A stretch of DNA of 64,000 nucleotides, taken from the NCBI GenBank assembly GCA_030529225.1, contig JAUMXH010000002.1:62001-126000 (forward strand), read 5' to 3'. The notes under the pieces are model-generated. The model saw nothing but the letters and a program-made list of their open reading frames with translations. It searched no databases and was not told the DNA's origin. This document shows positions 27,483 through 34,576 of this stretch, piece after piece; within the stretch, counting starts at the first letter, position 1; every line of letters begins with the position of its first letter. A program made the translations under genes and the position numbers. This DNA is from Bacillota bacterium. GTDB lineage: Bacteria; Bacillota; Clostridia; Peptostreptococcales; Acidaminobacteraceae.

Positions 27483-28106
27483 TTAGAGGGAGTTTCGCAT
27501 CGCCTCTCTCAGTTCGGAAACGGCAAGGCTCGCGTCTTCGGCCTGCATAATTGCCGAAACCACGCAGATTCCGGTGATCGGAGACCCCTTCAGAATCTCC
27601 AGGTTGTCCTTGTTCAGGCCGCCGATCGCGTAGACCGGAATGTTCACGGCCTCGCAGATTTGATTCAGGGTTGAAACCTCGGTTCTGACCGTCACGACCT
27701 TGGTCGTGGTCGGGTAGATCGCCCCGACTCCCAGACAGCTCGCGCCCTCTCTCTCAGCCTCCAGGGCCTGTTCCACGGTCTTGGCGGTCGCGCCCACCAT
27801 GCTGCCTGCGGGCAGGAGCTCTCTCGCGTAGCGAATCGGGATGTCGCTTTGGCCCAGGTGGACATGGCAGCCCGCTATCATCGCGATGTCAATCCGGTCA
27901 TCAATGAAGAGGGGGGTCTCGTAGCGATCCGCGATCTCCTTCACCTTTTGGGTCAGGGCGAGCAGCTCCCGATCCGAGCGCATCTTCTCGCGCAGCTGCA
28001 ACAAATCGACGCCCGCCTTGCAGACCTCTTCGACGCGCTCCAAAAAGGCGTCCTCACTCATGCCGCTGCTGTCCGTGATGAAGTACAGTTGTTTCTCTTG
28101 ACTCAT
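27483..28106 (-). CDS. thiE: Thiamine phosphate synthase
   Basis: 207 residues, TIM barrel. Substrate and phosphate motifs include LQLREKMRSDRELL, the GATAKT loop and GVGAIYPTTTK. It couples HMP-pyrophosphate with hydroxyethylthiazole phosphate to give thiamine phosphate. I start at ATG 28106, where GGAGAT lies 7 bp upstream and the ATG overlaps the thiM stop by 4 bp (ATGA). The longer frame adds 21 residues that are thiM sequence in another frame. It is the last gene of the operon; a terminator follows. Confidence 0.94.
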   Translation of the reverse strand: MSQEKQLYFITDSSGMSEDAFLERVEEVCKAGVDLLQLREKMRSDRELLALTQKVKEIADRYETPLFIDDRIDIAMIAGCHVHLGQSDIPIRYARELLPAGSMVGATAKTVEQALEAEREGASCLGVGAIYPTTTKVVTVRTEVSTLNQICEAVNIPVYAIGGLNKDNLEILKGSPITGICVVSAIMQAEDASLAVSELREAMRNSL

Positions 28107-28951
28107 TTTGATCTCCTTTCCCAAGTTGCGAGGCGTTCCAAATCCCCATCTTCCAGTATGCTGATGCAATCGATCAGATGGAGCTCAAAGGACATGGAGC
28201 CCAAGGGCGCCTCCCCTGCGATCGAACACCTTTCTTCGGCCAGTTCTCCCGAGACGCCCATGACCACGCAGCCGCAGAGGGCGGCCTCGATCGGCTTGGA
28301 AGCGGGAAGGTAGGACGCGATCAGTGTCGTCAGCATGCAGCCGGTTCCGGTGATGGAGGAGAGCAGGGGCGTGCCGTTCTTCACCAGGTAGCTCTCTTCT
28401 CCGTCCGAGAGGATGTCGATCTTGCCGCTCCCGACCGCGACCGCGCCGGTCTCCCGGGCCAGGCGCCTGACAATCGCGATCGATTCTTCCAAATTCTCTT
28501 CTTTTACCCGGTCTTCCGCCCCGACATCGACGCCGGCGGCATGGGAGTCCAGGCCGAGCATGGTCTTGATTTCGGACATATTGCCCTTGATGACGGAAAC
28601 GGATTCCCCATCCGCCAGTGTCCTTGCGAGCTCCAGGCGCAGCGGACTGACGCTGATTCCCACGAGGTCTAAAATAATCGGAATTCCGTTTTCCGAGGCG
28701 ACCCGCGCCGATCGCTGCATGGATTCCATCCGCGCATCGGTGATGTTTCCGAGATTCAGCGCCAAGGCTTTGCTTCGCCCGGTGATGCCCTCGACCTCGA
28801 GCGGGTGCTCCGCCATGATCGGCGAGGCCCCGACCGCGAGCACGGCGTTCGCGCAGTTCTTGATCGAAATCGGGTTGGTGATGCAGTGAATCAGCGGTTT
28901 ATTTTCCTTCGTGTGCTTCCTTATAGCGGAGAAGGCTCTTTGAACTTTCAT
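28103..28951 (-). CDS. thiM: Hydroxyethylthiazole kinase
   Basis: 282 residues. Family blocks are PLIHCITNPISIKNCANAVLA near the N-terminus, GNITDARMESM and the ribokinase-like SSITGTGCMLT with the catalytic cysteine/glycine loop. It phosphorylates salvaged thiazole alcohol for ThiE. The start (ATG 28951, GGGAG 9 bp upstream) lies inside thiW: the two genes overlap by 53 bp in different frames. The N-terminus up to PLIHCIT is of normal length, so the overlap seems real. Confidence 0.94.
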   Translation of the reverse strand: MKVQRAFSAIRKHTKENKPLIHCITNPISIKNCANAVLAVGASPIMAEHPLEVEGITGRSKALALNLGNITDARMESMQRSARVASENGIPIILDLVGISVSPLRLELARTLADGESVSVIKGNMSEIKTMLGLDSHAAGVDVGAEDRVKEENLEESIAIVRRLARETGAVAVGSGKIDILSDGEESYLVKNGTPLLSSITGTGCMLTTLIASYLPASKPIEAALCGCVVMGVSGELAEERCSIAGEAPLGSMSFELHLIDCISILEDGDLERLATWERRSK

Positions 28952-29462
28952 ATGAATGTACTCCCAGTTTGCATTGGATTTTGTAAAGCAGGCCGTTGGC
29001 TCTGAGGGTGTTCAGGAAGAGGAAGGCCACCGATCCGCCCATTAAAGTCGCGAGGACGAAAGACGGAACGTAGAACATCCAAGTCAGGCCGGTCTTGCCG
29101 TAGAGCAGGGTCATGACCGGGTAAGAGACGATCGAGCCGATGAAGCCGGTGCCGATGATTTCTCCGAGCACGGCCGCCCAAATTTTTCCGTTAGACAGTT
29201 TGTAAAATACGCCGGATAAAAAGGCGCCAAAGACAGCTCCGGTGATCGCGAGCGGCGGAATTCCCATCACGCTCATGCGGATGATGGCGATGGTAAAGGC
29301 ATTCAGAAGCGCATACCATGGCCCTAAAAATACGGCCGCCACGATGTTGACCAGGTGGGCGGTGGGACAAAGGCCTTCGACCCTCAGCAACGGGCTGATG
29401 ACGACACCGATGGCGACAAACATCGAAAGTGTCACCATTCTCAATAGATTTGTTTGTTTCAT
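28899..29462 (-). CDS. thiW: ThiW family thiazole/thiamine precursor transporter (ECF S component)
   Basis: 187 residues, about five or six hydrophobic segments. The conserved core CPTAHLVNIVAAVFLGPW identifies ThiW. By family it is the substrate-binding subunit of an energy-coupling-factor importer, predicted to take up the thiazole moiety used by ThiM; the shared EcfA/EcfT genes are not here. The ATG at 29462 is preceded by GGAGGG 5 bp upstream. That ribosome site is also part of a possible switch hairpin in the leader. An in-frame extension upstream would run through the leader and is rejected. Confidence 0.9.
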   Translation of the reverse strand: MKQTNLLRMVTLSMFVAIGVVISPLLRVEGLCPTAHLVNIVAAVFLGPWYALLNAFTIAIIRMSVMGIPPLAITGAVFGAFLSGVFYKLSNGKIWAAVLGEIIGTGFIGSIVSYPVMTLLYGKTGLTWMFYVPSFVLATLMGGSVAFLFLNTLRANGLLYKIQCKLGVHSYESSKSLLRYKEAHEGK

Positions 29463-29627
29463 AGGTTCCCTCCAAACCGTCGCGACACCGCTCGAAGGAA
29501 ACCAAGTAGCGCGCGAACATACACAAGTCGGTCGAAACTTACAGTTTCCTCTCACCCTGTAACACAGGTTCCCTCGCTACTTTATTTACGGTAAACAAGG
29601 CGCTCCCCAGGCTTACCACACATTCCA
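29463..29627 (-). ncRNA. Structured leader RNA of thiW-thiM-thiE, candidate translational switch
   Basis: About 165 nt of leader. An 8-bp stem pairs 29575-29582 with 29504-29511 and encloses two small hairpins (29564-29568 with 29556-29560, and 29543-29548 with 29534-29539). Just 3' of the stem, 29494-29503 (GGTTTCCTTC on the - strand) can pair over 10 bp, including two G-U pairs, with the ribosome site GGAGGGAACC (29464-29473). The same segment can instead pair with an identical GAGGGAACC copy at 29567-29575 inside the junction, which would disrupt the stem. The conserved TPP-riboswitch strings CUGAGA and the UCUGGAUAAU region are absent, so the class is unassigned. Confidence 0.6.
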
Positions 29628-29633
29628 ATGCAC

Positions 29634-29661
29634 AGTATAGCACAAAGTCGCGAAAATGCAA
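29634..29661 (-). promoter_or_regulatory. Sigma-A promoter of the thi operon
   Basis: On the - strand TTGCAT (29661-29656), 16-nt spacer, TATACT (29639-29634), with TG one base before the -10. Transcription would start near 29627. It is divergent from the femX promoter. Confidence 0.7.
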
Positions 29662-29693
29662 GAAAAAATTGCCCTCGCCCGCACGCCCGCAGC

Positions 29694-29722
29694 TTGACAT
29701 CGGAATTTTTATTACCTATAAT
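29694..29722 (+). promoter_or_regulatory. Consensus sigma-A promoter of the FemX-like gene
   Basis: Perfect TTGACA (29694-29699), 17-nt spacer, perfect TATAAT (29717-29722), about 45 bp before the ATG at 29766. Confidence 0.85.
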
Positions 29723-29765
29723 AAGACCGTATTTGTGCACAGAAAGGGAAGATAAGGGGACGAGT

Positions 29766-30833
29766 ATGCCGCTATTAACAAACCATCCGGAAAAAAGAGA
29801 AGACTACGACAGATTTATGCAGGAGGCCCTCCTTCCGAACATCCTGCAGGCCGGGGCCTGGTCTGCAGTCAAGGACAACTGGGGCAGCGAGCGGATTTAT
29901 GTGGAAAAAGACGGAAAGATTGTCGCGGCGGCCTCCCTTTTGATCAAGCGCCTGCTCGGCCAGACCCTGCTCTACTCGCCGAGGGGCTTTGTGGTGGCAC
30001 CCTTTGATGCCAAGGAGACTTCGATTGAAACCGAACACTTTGAGGGGGAGCGGGCCGAGAACCTGAAGGCGCTGATTGCCGAAATCGACGCCTACGCGAA
30101 GTCGGTCGGTGCCTACTCCCTTGCGATCGACCCCGAGATTGCCAAGGGGGACGCCTCGGAAGACTTCATCCGGTCGCTCGGGTTCAAACAGGAAAAGGAC
30201 CCGATGAGCTTCATTCAGCCCCGCTACCTGGCTTGGCTCGACATCCAAAAGAGCGACGAGGAGCTGATGGCCTTTTTCAGCTCCAAGACCCGCTACAACA
30301 TCAAGCTCGCGGAAAAGAAGGGCGTCTATGTGAAGGAGCATGGGATAGATGCGATTCCCGTGTTTTTTGAGCTCCACAAAATCATGGCCAAGCGAAACGA
30401 CATCGCCATCCGCGGGGAGGACTATTACTACAAGCTGATGAACACCTTTCCGGATTCGAGGGTCTTTATCGCCTACCACGAGGAGGAGCCGCTGGCGGCC
30501 GCAATCCTGATCAACTACTGCGGAACCGCTTGGTACGCTTACGGTGCGAGCTCCAACAGCAAACGAAACTTCATGCCGAACCAGCTGATGCAGTGGGTGA
30601 TGATTCAGTGGGCAAAGCAGCGGGGCGCAATCCGCTACGACTTCGGCGGCTTCTTTTACATTGACCCTGAAGACGGGCTCTACCGCTTTAAATCGGGCTT
30701 TACCGGAAAGGAAAACAACGTGGAACTGATCGGGGAATACGAGAAGGTCTACAAGCCGTTGGTCTACGCCTTCTTCAGCAAGGCGCTGCCGCTAGGATCC
30801 AAGCTTCTGAAGTTCATCAACCGGCGAAAGTAA
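29766..30833 (+). CDS. FemX/FemAB-family peptidoglycan interpeptide bridge enzyme
   Basis: 355 residues with the two GNAT-like subdomains of the FemABX family. Recognisable blocks are GAWSAVKDNWG and LYSPRGFV near the N-terminus, and LMQWVMIQWAKQRGAIRYDFGG and YRFKSGFTG near the C-terminus. These enzymes transfer an amino acid from aminoacyl-tRNA to the lysine (or equivalent) of lipid II at the cytoplasmic membrane face. The residue added cannot be read from sequence. The ATG at 29766 fits the consensus promoter and an AGGGGA ribosome site; 46 extra upstream residues overlap the promoter and are rejected. Confidence 0.88.
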   Translation: MPLLTNHPEKREDYDRFMQEALLPNILQAGAWSAVKDNWGSERIYVEKDGKIVAAASLLIKRLLGQTLLYSPRGFVVAPFDAKETSIETEHFEGERAENLKALIAEIDAYAKSVGAYSLAIDPEIAKGDASEDFIRSLGFKQEKDPMSFIQPRYLAWLDIQKSDEELMAFFSSKTRYNIKLAEKKGVYVKEHGIDAIPVFFELHKIMAKRNDIAIRGEDYYYKLMNTFPDSRVFIAYHEEEPLAAAILINYCGTAWYAYGASSNSKRNFMPNQLMQWVMIQWAKQRGAIRYDFGGFFYIDPEDGLYRFKSGFTGKENNVELIGEYEKVYKPLVYAFFSKALPLGSKLLKFINRRK

Positions 30834-30856
30834 AGCCTTTCTCAATTCGCAAGGCC

Positions 30857-30940
30857 CCCTGTTTGCAGGGAAAAGGGAGGCGAACAATCGGAAAAAGCCG
30901 GCCCTTCACTCAGACCGGCGGCCCCGGACACTACCCGGAA
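30857..30940. other. Cluster of GC-rich hairpins between femX and the SLH gene
   Basis: CCCTG/CAGGG (30857-30870), GCCGG/CCGGC (30897-30919) and CCGG/CCGG (30924-30937) form three small inverted repeats ahead of the terminator at 30965. I compared them by eye with the c-di-GMP-I, SAM and T-box consensus and found no match. This could be a structured 3' UTR or a small RNA. Confidence 0.35.
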
Positions 30941-30964
30941 AGGAAAACGAATCTTTGATCAAAC

Positions 30965-30988
30965 GCCCCTTATAACAGGGGCTTTTTT
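30965..30988 (+). terminator. Intrinsic terminator upstream of the SLH gene
   Basis: GCCCCT (30965-30970), 6-nt loop, AGGGGC (30977-30982), then six T. It probably ends the femX transcript. Confidence 0.85.
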
Positions 30989-31010
30989 ACTGGAAAAAAG
31001 TCCCGAATCA

Positions 31011-31019
31011 TGGTATCAT
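31011..31019 (+). promoter_or_regulatory. Extended -10 promoter of the SLH gene
   Basis: TGGTATCAT: TATCAT with the TG extension, 79 bp before the ATG at 31098 and just after a terminator. The -35 region is weak. AGGAGG lies 6 bp before the ATG. Confidence 0.45.
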
Positions 31020-31097
31020 CTTTTTATGATTCTCATTCCTATTTTATTATTGGTTTGGGTATCAATATCACTGTTATGTTCGAAATAAGGAGGCGGA

Positions 31098-34000
31098 ATG
31101 TTTAAGAACAGATTCATCAGATCGTTATTTGCAGTAGCGCTCGCGCTCAGTCTGCTTTTACCGAGTATCCCTTTGCAAGCGGATACCAAAAAGGAGATCA
31201 CCCTGCGTGGCAGCAGCTACGGGTTTACAAAAATCGCTCGATTTACCCTTACAAACTTTGATGAGGTAAACAGCGTGACCGGAGTCAAGGTAAATGACAA
31301 ATCGTACCGGAAGGTGGACAATCAGGATAGCTTGCAGGAAGACGAAACTTACTTCCTAAATGACACTGATCCCCAAGTTATGCTTCGGAATTTGAAAAAC
31401 GGAGACAAGGTCGAGTTATTCACGAAGGACGGATTCCTGCACATCGATATCAACAATATTGACGCCTATTTTGGCGGAATCCACAATAAAAGAACCCTGA
31501 AGTTCACCTTCTATGAGGACTCTTCGAACGGGGGAGATGCAGGTAATCCGGGAGAGGGCGGAAGCCCGGGAGACAGCGGTAACCCGGGAGATAACGGCGG
31601 TTCGGGAGATAACGGAACGCCGGAGCAACCGGGCGGCAATCAGCTCATCATACATTTGAAGCCGATCAGGCAGTTCAGCAACTTCCACATCGAATCGGAT
31701 GTCAATTTGAACGGAAAGATAAGTTCGCTGTCGGTCAACCATGTCGCCTATGAGTTGGTGACGAGTTCCTACATGGCCTGGTACCCGCAAAAGTACTATA
31801 TTGACGGGCGAAAGATTCATTTGTCCGAATTGGAACATGAGGATGTTTTAAGTCTTGTAGACCTCGACGGAAACACCCACAGTTTTGTGTATAAGAAGGT
31901 AGGCTCGAACGTCTCGTTGGAAGCGATTGCCGAGGCTCCGAAACCGAAGCGTCTCCAAGTTCGCATTCGGGGATCCTTTGAGGCCGCGATGGAAAACCAG
32001 AAGGGCTATGATGCGATTTCAGGAGCCACTTCCGGCGGAGCGATAGATAACCAAAACAGCAATGTGAAGGTGGAGGTCTTTGAAGGCGACAATCCGGAGG
32101 AATCGGACTGGAAGCCGCTCCATGAAAGCAAGGTTAAACAAAAGAAACTCACTCTGATTTTGGATGCGGAGTCGGGCATGGAGCCGGTCTATAACAACTT
32201 GACCTCTGCACTGACCTTGAGGGGGACCCCGAAGAAGGCCGGAAAATACAAGGTGAAGGTGATCTTGGAAGAGGTCGGCGGAAGAACGGCGGAAAGCAAC
32301 GAGCTTCCTTTTCATGTGTATGACTACAATGAACTGTTGATAGACCACTTTAAGGTTGAGAATGCCAAGAAGATGCAGGACGGAAAATACATCTGGGATA
32401 TGGAACCTTGGGTGATACAAAAGTTCGGCGGCGAACAGGAAAGCGTCTTGGCACCGAAGGAGATTAAGGCATGGTTCGGATCTCACAAGAGCGGAACCTA
32501 CGGAGAACTCGGAACGTCCGTGCACGGAGAGCCGACCCAGACGCTCATCATAGGAGAGGGAACAAATTTAACCCTGGTCAATATGAAGATTTTGAGCAGT
32601 GTTAAGATTCTGGTCAAAGACGGCGGCGTCCTGAACCTGATGGATTCTTCTCTGCACGGCAAGGTGGAAGTGAGGGACGGCGGAATCTTGCAGGTAAACT
32701 ATGATGCGCACAAGGGCAAGTTCCTGACGGGTTCTTCGATCAACGGACAGGTGGAGCTCAAGGATGGAGCGATTCTTGAGAATTCCCTTCTTTATTCAAA
32801 CACCAATTACCTGGCGAACGGTGAACTGGTGAGACAGAACGTAAACCCTGTCGTGAAAATCAGCGGCAAGGTCAGAATAAACGGAAAGGTTTTTGTAAAA
32901 GGAGATGAGGCTCCCGGCGGGATAGATCCGAATACCGGAAAGTCTTACAAGGGACAGCCTGCCCTGGGTCTGGAAGAAAATGCGGAATTGGAACTTCTAA
33001 AAGATGCCGTTCTGGGACTCTACGGGGGAGGAAAGACCCACCTCAGCACGCAGGGAGGAGCAGCGCTTCTTTTGGCCGGCGGCTCAACGGTGAGCGGAGA
33101 GGGTTCATTGATCGCCATCCCGGGCAACACCGTGTACGGAGACGGATCGGTGGCTGTGGAAGGTAGCGGAACCCTCGCGGCGAAGCAACTTTACATCCAG
33201 GGAGGAAATACGCATGACAAAAAAGCGAAGGGCGGAAAGCCTCTGGGAGAAACGGTAAAGGTGGACATGCGTGTGGAACCGGTCGGAAAACTCTTGGAAG
33301 GGAAGGCGGGAGCCGGTCAGGTAATCGATGACCAGCCGCGCTACTGGCAACTGATTCTGACTCCGCCGGACTACGAATATTTAAAAGAACAGGAAAATCA
33401 GCAGCCGATCACATGGAAGCCTACTGAGGAGAACGGGGGCAATGCGGGTGACAACGGCGGAAGCGTCGGAGACAATGGCGGAAGCGCCGGTAATAACGGC
33501 GGCAATGCAGGCAATAATGGCGGCAATGCCAATTCCGGAAACGCCGGAAATCCGCCGAGCCAAGACACAGGAAATGCAAACAACAGCGGAAACCACTCGA
33601 TTATCAGCGATTCGGGAAGCACCGGAGGGTCGGGATCCTTCGTGCCGTCAAGGCCTGCGCCGAAGAAAGACGGCAATTCGGACGTGACGATCCAAGATGC
33701 CGCGACGCCGCTTTCCGCATCGGAAAAAGCTTTGAAAGAAGAGCTGGAGGGGCTTACGATAGCGGAGCATGACAGGAAGTTGATTGAGCGGCTCCTTCTG
33801 AAAGAAATCGGGAATGCAGCCTTTGCAAGAGAAATCTCCGAGGACGCACTGCGCGAGTATGCAAAGACGGTGAACAAGGTCTTTGCGGACGAGTCGGAAG
33901 CCTCGTGGTATGCGAAGGAGCTCAGCGCAATGCGCCTCATGAAACTCATGCAGGGGTATGAAGACGGAACGATGCGCGCAGAGAACCCGATTACGGGAAA

Positions 34001-34391
34001 AGAATACGTGACCATCCTTGTGCGAGCGGGCGCTTGGGAAATCGAGAAGGTCGATGGCGACTGGTTTGCGCCGTACCTCAAGGTGGCGAGCGAGAAAAAA
34101 CTCCTGGATCAAATCGAGTTTGATTTGAGCAAGCAACTGAGCAGGGAGGAAATAGCGGCCTTGTCGTATAACTTTGCCAAAATCCATCCCGCATTTCAGG
34201 ACGTAGCCGAAAAGAGCGCGACCCTTACGGACGGGGACTTGATTGACAATCGTTATAAAGAAGCGGTCAAACACCTGTTTAACAGGGAGGTTTTGAAAGG
34301 AAATCCGGATGGAGCGTTCGCGCCGAAGCAGGCAGTCAAGCGGGCCGAGGTGCTGGCGATTGTATACCGATTGCTCGCGACTTCCAAGTAG
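31098..34391 (+). CDS. Large exported surface protein with C-terminal SLH domains
   Basis: 1097 residues. A signal peptide (about 1-29, ending SIPLQA) is followed by a globular region, a Gly/Asn/Pro linker (about 145-177), and a second region (about 180-400) with an Ig-like stretch. A beta-helix-like region (about 480-760) is built of short repeats such as GGVLNLMDSSLHGKVEVRDG. A second Gly/Asn linker lies near 778-830. The last 200 residues are SLH-like; the clearest unit contains EVLKGNPDGAFAPKQAVKRAEVL near the end, while the preceding unit (YEDGTMRAENPITGKE) is more diverged. SLH domains bind pyruvylated secondary wall polymer. The ligand or function of the exposed part is unknown. Its own promoter and terminators make it monocistronic. 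Confidence 0.9.
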   Translation: MFKNRFIRSLFAVALALSLLLPSIPLQADTKKEITLRGSSYGFTKIARFTLTNFDEVNSVTGVKVNDKSYRKVDNQDSLQEDETYFLNDTDPQVMLRNLKNGDKVELFTKDGFLHIDINNIDAYFGGIHNKRTLKFTFYEDSSNGGDAGNPGEGGSPGDSGNPGDNGGSGDNGTPEQPGGNQLIIHLKPIRQFSNFHIESDVNLNGKISSLSVNHVAYELVTSSYMAWYPQKYYIDGRKIHLSELEHEDVLSLVDLDGNTHSFVYKKVGSNVSLEAIAEAPKPKRLQVRIRGSFEAAMENQKGYDAISGATSGGAIDNQNSNVKVEVFEGDNPEESDWKPLHESKVKQKKLTLILDAESGMEPVYNNLTSALTLRGTPKKAGKYKVKVILEEVGGRTAESNELPFHVYDYNELLIDHFKVENAKKMQDGKYIWDMEPWVIQKFGGEQESVLAPKEIKAWFGSHKSGTYGELGTSVHGEPTQTLIIGEGTNLTLVNMKILSSVKILVKDGGVLNLMDSSLHGKVEVRDGGILQVNYDAHKGKFLTGSSINGQVELKDGAILENSLLYSNTNYLANGELVRQNVNPVVKISGKVRINGKVFVKGDEAPGGIDPNTGKSYKGQPALGLEENAELELLKDAVLGLYGGGKTHLSTQGGAALLLAGGSTVSGEGSLIAIPGNTVYGDGSVAVEGSGTLAAKQLYIQGGNTHDKKAKGGKPLGETVKVDMRVEPVGKLLEGKAGAGQVIDDQPRYWQLILTPPDYEYLKEQENQQPITWKPTEENGGNAGDNGGSVGDNGGSAGNNGGNAGNNGGNANSGNAGNPPSQDTGNANNSGNHSIISDSGSTGGSGSFVPSRPAPKKDGNSDVTIQDAATPLSASEKALKEELEGLTIAEHDRKLIERLLLKEIGNAAFAREISEDALREYAKTVNKVFADESEASWYAKELSAMRLMKLMQGYEDGTMRAENPITGKEYVTILVRAGAWEIEKVDGDWFAPYLKVASEKKLLDQIEFDLSKQLSREEIAALSYNFAKIHPAFQDVAEKSATLTDGDLIDNRYKEAVKHLFNREVLKGNPDGAFAPKQAVKRAEVLAIVYRLLATSK
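31530..31633 (+). repeat. Low-complexity GGA/GGT repeat coding the first Gly/Pro linker
   Basis: Imperfect tandem 15-18-bp units coding (N/S)PG(D/E)(N/S/G)GG. It separates two exported domains of the SLH protein and is a plausible slippage or recombination site. Confidence 0.7.
33432..33550 (+). repeat. Low-complexity GGN repeat coding the second Gly/Asn linker
   Basis: Tandem imperfect 21-bp units coding (A/S)G(D/N)NGGN, located just before the SLH region of the same gene. The unit length is a multiple of three, so copy-number change would preserve the frame. Confidence 0.7.
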
Positions 34392-34421
34392 TGATTGAAG
34401 GCCGTGAAGGCTTTGGAAAAG

Positions 34422-34471
34422 ATCCTTCCGAGGGAGCATTTCACCGTGCTCCCGGAGGAGGGATTTTTTTT
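34422..34471 (+). terminator. Intrinsic terminator of the SLH gene
   Basis: ATCCTTCCGAGGGAGCA pairs with TGCTCCCGGAGGAGGGAT (long, slightly imperfect stem, 8-nt loop), followed by eight T (34464-34471). Confidence 0.9.
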
Positions 34472-34492
34472 GAGCGAGCGAAAGAAAAATGT

Positions 34493-34522
34493 TTGACAAG
34501 GAGAATCCCTTTGTAGTATCAT
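34493..34522 (+). promoter_or_regulatory. Sigma-A promoter of uraA
   Basis: TTGACA (34493-34498), 18-nt spacer, TATCAT (34517-34522). The leader to the ATG at 34577 is short (about 48 nt) and holds AGGAGG; no room for a PyrR-type attenuator. Confidence 0.65.
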
Positions 34523-34576
34523 TGCACGGATGACAAAATAACGGTAGTTTTTACAAGACGATAGGAGGTTATTTGG

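Noticed and set aside
29510-29575. Cobalamin riboswitch core (GGGAA ... ACTGTAAG)
   Set aside because: Only two short strings agree with the consensus; the rest of the architecture and the gene context do not fit.
29560-29625. TPP riboswitch in the thiW leader
   Set aside because: GGGGAGCGCC and AGCGAGGGAA look like TPP end blocks, but the sequence between them is too short (under 30 nt) and lacks CUGAGA and the UGAUCUGGAUAAU region.
29460-29660. Upstream in-frame extension of thiW (31 extra residues)
   Set aside because: It would run through the structured leader; the ATG at 29462 has a strong GGAGGG site.
30850-30940. c-di-GMP-I riboswitch upstream of the SLH gene
   Set aside because: AAAAAGCCGG recalls the GCAAAGCC-CGG element, but the second tetraloop-receptor half (GGTAGCCGGGTTACC-like) is missing.
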